From Nitrospirales bacterium (lineage in GTDB: Bacteria > Nitrospirota > Nitrospiria > Nitrospirales > UBA8639): 5,036 nucleotides of DNA. The stretch lies in NCBI GenBank assembly GCA_029261305.1, contig JAJDBO010000155.1, positions 1 through 5,036 of the forward strand, in the 5' to 3' direction. A program made the position numbers and the translations under genes. This document shows positions 1 through 5,036 of the stretch, in pieces; position 1 is the first letter of the stretch; the number at the start of each line of letters is the position of its first letter. The notes under the pieces were generated by a model. That model was given only the letters and a program-made list of their open reading frames with translations. It searched no databases and was not told where the DNA came from.

Positions 1-1
1 T

Positions 2-826
2 CCCTTGGATGACAACGCCATGGGCACCATTATCGATCGGGTGATGACAGATCACGAACGAGGCTTAGGGAAGTTCAATGTTACGTTGACCAGTGAAGCT
101 CGAATCGGGTTGATCCACTATGGAAATGGGGATGCGCGATCGATGCTCACGGCTTTGGAATATGCGGTGAGGCAAGCCACGGCTAAGAATAAAACCCCGC
201 AAGTGCTGGATCAACAAAAACTCAAGCACATCCTACAAAAGAAGTCCATCCGATATGACAAAGACGGGGAAGAGCATTACAACATTATTTCGGCCTATAT
301 CAAGAGTATGCGAGATTCTGATCCGGATGGCGCCCTGTATTGGTTGGCGAGGATGCTCGAAGGCGGCGAAGACCCAAAATTTATTGCGCGTCGAATGGTC
401 ATTTTTGCCTCGGAAGATATTGGGAATGCTCAGCCACTGGCCATTATGGTGGCCTCCGCAATTTTCCAGGCTGTTGTGCAAGTTGGGTTGCCTGAAGCGC
501 AAATTAATTTGGCGCATGGGACGACGTATATGGCTTCTTGCCCCAAGAGCAATGCTTCCTATGTGGGGTTAAAGGAAGCGCTCGCGGATGCAAAGCAATT
601 CGGAAACTTGGCAGTGCCCTTGCATCTTCGGAATGCCGTGACGTCGCTCATGAAAGATGTGGGGTATGGCAAGGGTTATCGGTATGTTCACAATGATCCA
701 GAGGCCCGAGCTGAACAAAGCCATCTTCCGCCATCCTTAGAAAGACAAAAGTACTACCGCCCTAAATTAGACAAGAGCAAAATGGCAGGGGAGCAGGAAG
801 AGGATTATTCAGAGGAAGAATGGTAA
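2..826 (+). CDS. rarA: Replication-associated recombination protein A (RarA/MgsA), C-terminal part, 5' end outside window
   Basis: RarA (MgsA) is a clamp-loader-like AAA+ ATPase that acts at stalled replication forks and in recombination; in the family it works as a tetramer bound near SSB and the replisome. The reading frame is open from the window edge, so the N-terminal part with Walker A and B is missing; the TTG at 5-7 is internal, not a start. Counting from that codon, residues 41-48 (NGDARSML) match the sensor-2 region with its arginine. Residues about 93-255 match the MgsA C-terminal tetramerisation domain, with family landmarks FASEDIGNA (135-142), CPKSNASY (179-186), VPLHLRNA (204-211) and GYGKGYRY (220-227). 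The last dozen residues form an acidic tail (GEQEEDYSEEEW) after the conserved YYRP, which looks lineage-specific. The gene ends in TAA and runs head-on into the ABC-F gene. The identification is secure by motif recognition; only the partial status limits it. Confidence 0.95.
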   Translation, partial: PLDDNAMGTIIDRVMTDHERGLGKFNVTLTSEARIGLIHYGNGDARSMLTALEYAVRQATAKNKTPQVLDQQKLKHILQKKSIRYDKDGEEHYNIISAYIKSMRDSDPDGALYWLARMLEGGEDPKFIARRMVIFASEDIGNAQPLAIMVASAIFQAVVQVGLPEAQINLAHGTTYMASCPKSNASYVGLKEALADAKQFGNLAVPLHLRNAVTSLMKDVGYGKGYRYVHNDPEARAEQSHLPPSLERQKYYRPKLDKSKMAGEQEEDYSEEEW

Positions 827-837
827 GAGGAGACTAA

Positions 838-868
838 CGTGAAGCGTGACCCGTGAGGCGTGAAACGT
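838..868 (+). repeat. Tandem 7-base repeat array, four units of CGTGANN (left arm)
   Basis: Four consecutive heptamers start at 838, 845, 852 and 859. Each begins CGTGA and ends in AG, CC, GG and AA respectively, and a partial fifth unit CGT follows at 866-868. The array starts 11 bases after the rarA stop codon. The period of seven is not a multiple of three and the repeat lies outside any gene. A related array in inverted orientation lies at 903-930, so this is one arm of a possible long imperfect stem. The sequence shows the repeat directly; its role is not known. Confidence 0.75.
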
Positions 869-875
869 AATAATC

Positions 876-894
876 AAAGACGGGAAAGTCTTTT
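876..894. terminator. Small hairpin with A/T flanks, possible bidirectional terminator between convergent genes
   Basis: A perfect 6-bp stem is formed by AAAGAC (876-881) and GTCTTT (888-893) around the loop GGGAAA, with one more T at 894. Because the arms are A-rich on one side and T-rich on the other, a short U-run would follow the hairpin whichever strand is transcribed. It sits in the middle of the convergent gap and is nested inside the two inverted heptamer arrays, which would lengthen the stem. The hairpin alone is short and GC-poor, so terminator function is an inference from position and shape. Confidence 0.4.
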
Positions 895-902
895 CTTCCA
901 TG

Positions 903-930
903 CATCACGCTTTACGCTTGACGCATCACG
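903..930 (-). repeat. Tandem 7-base repeat array, four degenerate units (right arm, inverted)
   Basis: Read on the minus strand from 930 down to 903, four heptamers follow one another: CGTGATG, CGTCAAG, CGTAAAG and CGTGATG. They are related to the CGTGANN units at 838-868 but in the opposite orientation. The array starts four bases after the ABC-F stop codon, and a degenerate unit (GTGAATT at 937-931) overlaps that stop. Aligned unit by unit with the left arm, 20 of 28 positions can form Watson-Crick pairs and two more can form G-U pairs. This suggests a long imperfect hairpin or cruciform, with the strongest pairing in the first and third units of the left arm. Confidence 0.7.
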
Positions 931-933
931 AAT

Positions 934-2784
934 TCACCCCACCTGTTCCATCTGTCCTTTTTTAGATTCAAGTTGGGAAGAAAGATCAGACCATTTATTC
1001 GTCAATACCTCGAGGTCGTGCTTCCAGCGTTCGTGCTCTTGATGTAGGTCGTTCCAACGGGCAAAGTCTTTATACAGTTCAGGGGCCGCAAGTTCAGCTG
1101 CTCTTGATTTTACCTGTTCTTCTAGGTCCGCAATTTCTTCTTCCGAGCGGGACACTTGCTTTTCCAGCCGGCTGATAGATTTGCTCAGGTCTCGTCGATT
1201 GGGCACCTTCTCCGTAGATTTGGATTCAACAGGGGGTGTCCCGTTGGTCTGGGGTTTTTGTTTCTTCTCCTTGGGCTGGGCGGCAGCTTTGGCTTCTTCT
1301 TGTTTTTTGAGATCTTCGAGCTCTTTGGATTGTTTCCAGAGATAATATTCGTAATCGCCAATGTAATCCGTAGGCACGCCTTCTTCGATTTCCACCACGC
1401 GCGTAGATACTCTGTTCAAAAAAACCGGGTCGTGGGAAATAAATACGATGGTGCCTGGGAAATCGGTCATGGCATCCGTGAGCATATCGACAGAGGTTGG
1501 ATCCAAGTGATTGGTGGGCTCATCAAGGAGTAGCGTATTTGCAGGTTCGACTAACATACGCGCCAATGCCACACGATTGCGTTCCCCTCCGCTCAAGGCC
1601 TTAATGGGTTTTTTTTGGTCATCTCCAGAGAAGAGAAAGACGCCGGCGATGCCTCGCAAGTAGTTCGTTTCGGCTTGAGGCGCAGCCTCGGCCAAGGAAT
1701 CCAAAATGCTGTGTTCGGGATTTAGGATTTCTGCTTGATGTTGGGCGAAATAATGAATCGAGACGCCATGACCTTCGATGCGTTTGCCAGCTTCAAAATT
1801 CAATACCCCTGATAACATTTTTAACAAAGTTGTTTTCCCTGCGCCGTTTTCCCCAACCAGGGCCACGCGTTGTCCTCGTTCCACGGCAAAGTCAAGATTG
1901 TTGTAGACGACTTTTTCCCCGTATTGTTTTCTTATGCCTAGCATTTCAAGGACCATTTTGCCGCTGGGCTTTGGTTCAGGGAATCGAAAGCGTAGTCGTT
2001 TGCTATCGCGCTTTCCTTCAATTAGTTTGACCTTTTCCAATTGTTTGATTCGAGATTGGACTTGTTTCGCCTTATTGGCTTTGGCCCGAAATCGATCGAC
2101 GAATTTTTGAACGCGAGCGACTTCTTTGGACTGTCGTTCCGCGGCTGCAGATTGTTGTTGGTCAAGTTGAAGACGGAGTTTTTGGAATGTGGAATAATTG
2201 CCTCGATACTCTTGCAGTTGTGCATCACGGATTTCCCAGGTATGAGTGATCACTCTATCGAGGAATCCTGTATCATGGCTGATAATCAGCATGGTCATGT
2301 TGGAATTCTTCAAAAATGACTCAAACCATGTTTGTGTGGGTTTGTCCAAATGGTTCGTGGGCTCGTCGAGCATTAACACATCGGGATGAGAAAGGAGCAG
2401 ATGTCCAAGTGCCACCCGCATGCGGTAACCCCCAGAATAGGTTTCCAAGGTTCGATCCCAGTCGCCTTCTCCAAATCCCAATCCGGAAAGAATGCGCTTT
2501 GCCTCATATTCTGGATATTCATCTTTGTGGGCGGCTTGGAGAACCGTGAGATTGGTTGGGGCATCTAGTTCTTGAGGGAGATAGCCAATGCGGAGCCAGG
2601 GGCGTTGCCGAATGGAACCACCGTCTGATGTGTCTTGGCCAATGATCATTCGGAGGAGGGTGGTTTTCCCGGTTCCGTTTCGGCCGACTAATCCCACCCT
2701 CGTTTCTGGACGCAAATGTGCAGACGCTTCATGGAACAAGGTTTTGGTTGGATATTCTTTAGTCAGTTCTTCAATATGAATCAT
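934..2784 (-). CDS. ABC-F family ATPase (YheS/Uup-like ribosome-associated ATP-binding protein)
   Basis: This is a soluble protein of 616 residues with two ABC ATPase domains and no membrane segments, as in ABC-F proteins. Members of that family bind the ribosomal E site and help stalled or non-productive ribosomes, rather than transporting anything. Domain 1 has Walker A GRNGTGKT (34-41), Q-loop Q71, signature SGGYR (117-121), Walker B ending DE (140-141), EPTNHLD (141-147) and switch His170. The inter-domain linker (about 190-275), rich in Arg, Lys and Gln, corresponds to the P-site tRNA interaction motif. Domain 2 has Walker A GENGAGKT (311-318), Q348, signature LSGGE (397-401), EPTNHLD (422-428) and His451. 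Both sites look catalytically intact. A low-complexity Lys/Pro/Gln stretch (about 485-530) leads to a charged C-terminal coiled coil (about 533-611). ATG is the first possible start, since an in-frame TAA lies just upstream at 2788-2790; the Shine-Dalgarno sequence is weak. No resistance-type assignment can be made; the exact subfamily is uncertain. Confidence 0.93.
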   Translation of the reverse strand: MIHIEELTKEYPTKTLFHEASAHLRPETRVGLVGRNGTGKTTLLRMIIGQDTSDGGSIRQRPWLRIGYLPQELDAPTNLTVLQAAHKDEYPEYEAKRILSGLGFGEGDWDRTLETYSGGYRMRVALGHLLLSHPDVLMLDEPTNHLDKPTQTWFESFLKNSNMTMLIISHDTGFLDRVITHTWEIRDAQLQEYRGNYSTFQKLRLQLDQQQSAAAERQSKEVARVQKFVDRFRAKANKAKQVQSRIKQLEKVKLIEGKRDSKRLRFRFPEPKPSGKMVLEMLGIRKQYGEKVVYNNLDFAVERGQRVALVGENGAGKTTLLKMLSGVLNFEAGKRIEGHGVSIHYFAQHQAEILNPEHSILDSLAEAAPQAETNYLRGIAGVFLFSGDDQKKPIKALSGGERNRVALARMLVEPANTLLLDEPTNHLDPTSVDMLTDAMTDFPGTIVFISHDPVFLNRVSTRVVEIEEGVPTDYIGDYEYYLWKQSKELEDLKKQEEAKAAAQPKEKKQKPQTNGTPPVESKSTEKVPNRRDLSKSISRLEKQVSRSEEEIADLEEQVKSRAAELAAPELYKDFARWNDLHQEHERWKHDLEVLTNKWSDLSSQLESKKGQMEQVG

Positions 2785-2916
2785 AGCTTATCGTATGCCC
2801 TGTGTTGAGGCGCCCTTGATATGTGCGACATTCAGGAACAAAACACGAATTGGAGTGAAAACTGAATGCAGAATAAAGGCAGGATTAATGTTGGATGATA
2901 CAAACCCTTGGATTTT
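2785..2916. other. Spacer between tRNA-Ala and the ABC-F gene
   Basis: These 132 bases lie downstream of tRNA-Ala and upstream of the ABC-F start on the same strand. I see no hairpin followed by a T-run after the tRNA, and no convincing -35/-10 pair for the ABC-F gene. Read-through from the tRNA promoter into the ABC-F gene is therefore possible but unproven. No small ORF with a good ribosome binding site was seen. Confidence 0.4.
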
Positions 2917-2992
2917 TGGTGGAGCTGGCCGGGATTGAACCGGCGACCTCGTGAATGCCATTCACGCGCGCTCCCAACTGCGCCACAGCCCC
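2917..2992 (-). tRNA. tRNA-Ala(GGC)
   Basis: This 76-nt gene folds into a complete cloverleaf on the minus strand. The 7-bp acceptor stem (GGGGCTG with CAGCTCC) contains the G3-U70 wobble pair that defines alanine tRNAs for AlaRS. The D stem is GCGC/GCGC. The anticodon stem is CGTGA/TCACG around the loop ATGGCAT, which places anticodon GGC at 2957-2959 (minus strand). The T arm is GCCGG-TTCAATC-CCGGC. The discriminator base is A and the 3' CCA is encoded (2917-2919). It would read GCC and GCU codons. It is divergent from gltX and co-oriented with the ABC-F gene. The identification is firm: anticodon and G3-U70 agree. Confidence 0.97.
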
Positions 2993-3003
2993 ACGCCACT
3001 CAT

Positions 3004-3032
3004 ATTGTCGGTTATTTAGAAAATAGACTTAA
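3004..3032 (-). promoter_or_regulatory. Candidate sigma-70-type promoter of tRNA-Ala
   Basis: On the minus strand a -35-like TTAAGT (3032-3027) and a -10-like GACAAT (3009-3004) are separated by 17 bases. Transcription would begin about five bases before the tRNA. The hexamers match consensus at three and four of six positions, so the support comes mainly from spacing and position. Confidence 0.35.
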
Positions 3033-3190
3033 CGGATTGGAATCTACCATGTAGGTGTACCTCGGTCAAGAAGAGGGAATGCCTGATGTTTTTAAGAAAA
3101 TGAGTGGTACAAAAACGTTGTTCTCTGTTAGAAGAATGAAGAAAAATACCTGTCATTTTGAGAATGGACGGAAAGAAACAGCTTCAAGGT

Positions 3191-3196
3191 AAAGGA
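3191..3196 (+). promoter_or_regulatory. Shine-Dalgarno sequence of gltX
   Basis: AAAGGA ends nine bases before the ATG at 3206, a normal spacing. An in-frame TAA at 3197-3199 rules out any more upstream start, so the site and the stop together fix the gltX start. Confidence 0.8.
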
Positions 3197-3205
3197 TAAA
3201 ATTTT

Positions 3206-4618
3206 ATGACCGACGTTCGTGTTCGTTTTGCACCAAGTCCTACCGGCTATCTTCATATTGGTGGGGTCCGGACAGCATTATTTAATTGGTTGTTTGCTCG
3301 TCACCATGGGGGGACCTTTGTGTTGCGGATTGAAGATACCGATCGCGATCGGTCTACGGATGAGGCCATCGAAGCGATCCTTGAAGGCATGCGATGGACA
3401 GGGCTTGATTGGGATGAAGGGCCGTTTCGTCAGACCGATCGGCTTGATCTCTATCGCGAAAAAGCTCAAGAGCTGTTTGATCAAGGCAAGGCCTATTGGT
3501 GTGTCTGCACGCCAGAAGAGTTGGAATTCCGCCGTAAAGAGGCTCAGGCTAAGGGGGAATCGATAAAGTATGATGGCCGGTGTCGAAATCTAGGTATTAC
3601 GAAACCGGCTCAACCTGCGGCCTTACGGTTTAAATCTCCTCAAGAGGGGCAGACGGTCGTTGATGATCTCATTAAAGGAAAGATAGTTTTTGAAAATACT
3701 GTGCTCGATGATTTGATCATCCTGCGCTCGAATAATTATCCCACCTATAATTTCTCAGTGGTGATTGACGATGCCTTGATGGGGATTACTCATGTGATTC
3801 GAGGCGATGATCATGTCAATAACACGCCTCGCCAGGTTCCAATGTTTGAAGCCCTGGGGTATCAGGTGCCTCAATTTGCGCATTTGCCGATGATTTTAGG
3901 GGCAGATAAGGCACGTCTTTCCAAACGGCATGGTGCGACATCGGTGTTGGCTTACAAGGAAATGGGGTATTTGCCTGAGGCGCTGCTCAACTATCTTGTG
4001 CGGCTAGGTTGGTCACATGGTGATCAGGAAATTTTTTCGATCCAAGAAATGATCGAAAAGTTTTCGTTGAAAAATGTCCAAGCCTCGGCCGCAGTGTTTA
4101 ATCCAGAAAAACTCCAATGGTTGAATGCCGAATATCTTAAACAAGGGGATCCTCAAGGAATTGCCGAGTTGCTTGTCCCGTTTTTGGAAAATCATGGGTA
4201 TGATCCCAAGGGGTCTGTACAACCTCAAGGTGGACTGGAAGCGGTCATCCCACATGTCAGGGAGCGGGTAAAAACTTTTCTTGAAATGGCAGATTGGGTC
4301 CTCCCCTTCATTTCGGAGCCGGTTACGATGGATGAAGAGGCGGCTACGAAATTTTTGACACCGGCCATTGCCCCTACGCTCAAAAAATTTGCTGAACGCC
4401 TGAGTGCCCTGACGGGGCTTTCGAAAGAGGAGGTCGATCCTATCATTCAGGCCGTGCTCGAAGAAGATGGGCTCAAAATGGGTAAGTTCGCTCAACCCCT
4501 TCGTGTTGCCCTTACAGGGCGAACTTTTAGTCCTGGCATTCATGAGGTGATGCAATTGCTGGGAAAAGAGCGCGTTCTTCAGCGCATGGCGCAAGCTGTC
4601 AGTCGAATTGGTTTTTAG
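3206..4618 (+). CDS. gltX: Glutamyl-tRNA synthetase (GluRS)
   Basis: This class Ic synthetase attaches glutamate to tRNA-Glu in the cytoplasm using ATP; in many bacteria it also misacylates tRNA-Gln for GatCAB. The 470 residues are the normal bacterial length. The Rossmann catalytic domain starts at once with FAPSPTGYLHIGG (8-20), where HIGG (17-20) is the HIGH motif. The KMSKS-type loop is RLSKR (237-241), keeping the key Lys240. The zinc-binding insertion is intact: Cys99, Cys101, Tyr122 and Cys126 have the same spacing as the zinc ligands of the E. coli enzyme. Substrate-site landmarks include RIEDTDRDRS (41-50) and IRGDDHVNNTPRQ (198-210). The alpha-helical anticodon-binding part occupies roughly residues 310-470, with GLKMGKFAQPLRVALTG at 422-438. 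The ATG is supported by AAAGGA nine bases upstream. No clear terminator follows, so transcription could run into tRNA-Gln. Discriminating versus non-discriminating type cannot be settled by eye. Confidence 0.97.
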   Translation: MTDVRVRFAPSPTGYLHIGGVRTALFNWLFARHHGGTFVLRIEDTDRDRSTDEAIEAILEGMRWTGLDWDEGPFRQTDRLDLYREKAQELFDQGKAYWCVCTPEELEFRRKEAQAKGESIKYDGRCRNLGITKPAQPAALRFKSPQEGQTVVDDLIKGKIVFENTVLDDLIILRSNNYPTYNFSVVIDDALMGITHVIRGDDHVNNTPRQVPMFEALGYQVPQFAHLPMILGADKARLSKRHGATSVLAYKEMGYLPEALLNYLVRLGWSHGDQEIFSIQEMIEKFSLKNVQASAAVFNPEKLQWLNAEYLKQGDPQGIAELLVPFLENHGYDPKGSVQPQGGLEAVIPHVRERVKTFLEMADWVLPFISEPVTMDEEAATKFLTPAIAPTLKKFAERLSALTGLSKEEVDPIIQAVLEEDGLKMGKFAQPLRVALTGRTFSPGIHEVMQLLGKERVLQRMAQAVSRIGF

Positions 4619-4677
4619 ATGAAATGTGGACCGTTTCGCCTATTCCGTGAGATGAGGGGAGGCCTACTGTTGGTTTC

Positions 4678-4706
4678 TTGACTCTAGCAGGTGGCTCCAT
4701 TAAGCT
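4678..4706 (+). promoter_or_regulatory. Candidate sigma-70-type promoter of tRNA-Gln
   Basis: TTGACT (4678-4683) matches the -35 consensus at five of six positions. After exactly 17 bases comes TAAGCT (4701-4706), which keeps the most important T, A and final T of the -10 element. The tRNA starts ten bases further on, so the transcript would have only a few leader bases. This suggests tRNA-Gln can be transcribed independently of gltX. Confidence 0.55.
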
Positions 4707-4716
4707 TTTCTACAGT

Positions 4717-4790
4717 TGGGGGATCGTCTAAGGGTAGGACGTCAGATTCTGGTTCTGGCTGTGAGGGTTCGAATCCTTCTCCCCCAGCCA
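4717..4790 (+). tRNA. tRNA-Gln(CTG)
   Basis: This 74-nt gene folds into a full cloverleaf. The acceptor stem TGGGGGA/TCCCCCA has the U1-A72 pair typical of bacterial tRNA-Gln, and the discriminator is G73. The D stem GTCT/GGAC ends in a U-G pair. The anticodon stem TCAGA/TCTGG opens with another U-G pair and holds the loop TTCTGGT, with anticodon CTG at 4749-4751. The variable loop is CTGT and the T arm is GAGGG-TTCGAAT-CCTTC. CCA is encoded at 4788-4790. It reads only CAG, so a TTG-anticodon partner must exist elsewhere for CAA. Position 37 is G, whereas E. coli glutamine tRNAs have A37. It lies 98 bases after gltX on the same strand. Confidence 0.95.
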
Positions 4791-5036
4791 CTCTCTATAA
4801 GGCTAATTTTTGATTTTCTCCGGGATTCCAGGTACTTTAATGTTGCAAAAGCGGTAAAGACTGTGTACGACTTTCTCTTAAATGCAACTTGAAGTATGGA
4901 TTTTGGTCAAACCTCCTTCACGAATGGGAACATTCCAAGTCCAGTCAGGTTCACCTCATCCCCAGTCAAATGTTAGTGAAGGCCCAAAATATGTGTTTAA
5001 GGGAAAAGAAACAATATCGGGAAATACAGTAGGCTA
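4791..5036. other. Non-coding stretch to the window end, with possible secondary structure
   Basis: I find no supported gene in these 246 bases on either strand. There is an inverted repeat made of two 7-bp segments: ATTTTGG (4900-4906) with CCAAAAT (4984-4990), and CCTTCAC (4915-4921) with GTGAAGG (4976-4982). Inside it is a perfect 5-bp hairpin, GAATG (4922-4926) with CATTC (4931-4935), closed by a GGAA tetraloop of the GNRA type. A 7-base direct repeat CCAGTCA occurs at 4941-4947 and 4962-4968. On the minus strand one frame between 5034 and 4880 is interrupted only by a single TGA (4956-4958), which is too short to call a pseudogene. The stretch could be a leader or tail of a gene beyond the edge, or simply spacer. 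Confidence 0.4.

Larger units (their letters stand above)
2993..3205. other. Divergent intergenic region between tRNA-Ala and gltX
   Basis: These 213 bases separate the leftward tRNA-Ala from the rightward gltX and should carry both promoters. The tRNA-Ala candidate is listed separately. For gltX the best I can see is a poor pair, TTGTTC (3118-3123) and AAAAAT (3142-3147) with an 18-base spacer, which I do not regard as established. The half nearer gltX is A-rich on the + strand. No riboswitch, T-box or coding sequence is recognisable. Confidence 0.5.

Noticed and set aside
827..856. GAGGAG followed by a GTG mini-frame after rarA (VKRDP then stop)
   Set aside because: The start and codons are made from the heptamer array; five codons with no context do not support a leader peptide.
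838..930. CRISPR array
   Set aside because: Units are seven bases with no spacers between them, and no cas gene is nearby.
860..1042. 60-codon frame starting in the heptamer array and running antisense into the ABC-F gene
   Set aside because: Mostly complementary to the conserved ABC-F C-terminus and to the repeat, with no independent support.
1156..1533. 125-codon open frame antisense to the ABC-F gene, rich in Phe, Leu and Gly
   Set aside because: It is the complement of the Lys/Glu-rich C-terminal linker and coiled-coil region, which explains the hydrophobic composition; no ribosome binding site or homology is recognised.
3338..3353. Perfect 16-bp palindrome ACCGATCGCGATCGGT
   Set aside because: It encodes the conserved DTDRDR part of the GluRS active-site region; alternating GAT and CGN codons produce the symmetry, so no regulatory site is needed to explain it.
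4013..4594. 193-codon open frame antisense to gltX
   Set aside because: It lies wholly inside a clear gltX gene on the other strand, has no recognisable domain, and its translation looks like a shadow of gltX codon bias.
4786..4811. AGCC (4786-4789) and GGCT (4801-4804) followed by AATTTTT as a terminator of tRNA-Gln
   Set aside because: The stem is only four base pairs and would use the tRNA discriminator and CCA end; too weak to call.
4878..5036. Minus-strand frame interrupted by one TGA, as a pseudogene or a recoded UGA
   Set aside because: Only about 51 codons with one stop, which is close to chance; no recognisable protein family and no selenocysteine-insertion structure seen.

Overview
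The window is a stretch of ordinary bacterial chromosome built almost entirely from information-processing housekeeping genes. It shows no mobile element, phage gene, CRISPR array or accessory island. Base composition is moderate in the genes and more AT-rich between them. Both tRNA genes encode their own 3' CCA. The source is certainly bacterial: it has bacterial-type RarA, ABC-F and GluRS proteins and a Shine-Dalgarno sequence before gltX. The phylum cannot be fixed from the sequence alone. A Nitrospirota-like bacterium or another Gram-negative lineage is only a guess.

Layout from left to right. The window opens inside rarA (+), which encodes a replication-fork and recombination AAA+ ATPase; only the C-terminal part is present (2-826). 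A 107-base convergent gap follows (827-933). It holds two inverted arrays of a 7-base repeat around a small hairpin, and then comes a complete ABC-F ATPase gene (934-2784, -). Upstream of the ABC-F gene and on the same strand is tRNA-Ala(GGC) (2917-2992, -). A 213-base divergent spacer separates it from gltX, glutamyl-tRNA synthetase (3206-4618, +). About 100 bases after gltX is tRNA-Gln(CTG) (4717-4790, +) with a recognisable promoter of its own. The last 246 bases contain no supported gene, only possible secondary structure.

Functionally, four of the five genes serve translation: an alanine tRNA, a glutamine tRNA, the synthetase for glutamate, and an ABC-F ATPase of the kind that acts on ribosomes. 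rarA belongs to DNA replication and repair and is simply the convergent neighbour. The pairing of gltX with a glutamine tRNA is suggestive because in many bacteria GluRS also charges tRNA-Gln as the first step of the GatCAB transamidation route. Nothing here shows which route this organism uses.

The most unusual item is the pair of inverted 7-base repeat arrays between rarA and the ABC-F gene. No new multi-gene system was found.
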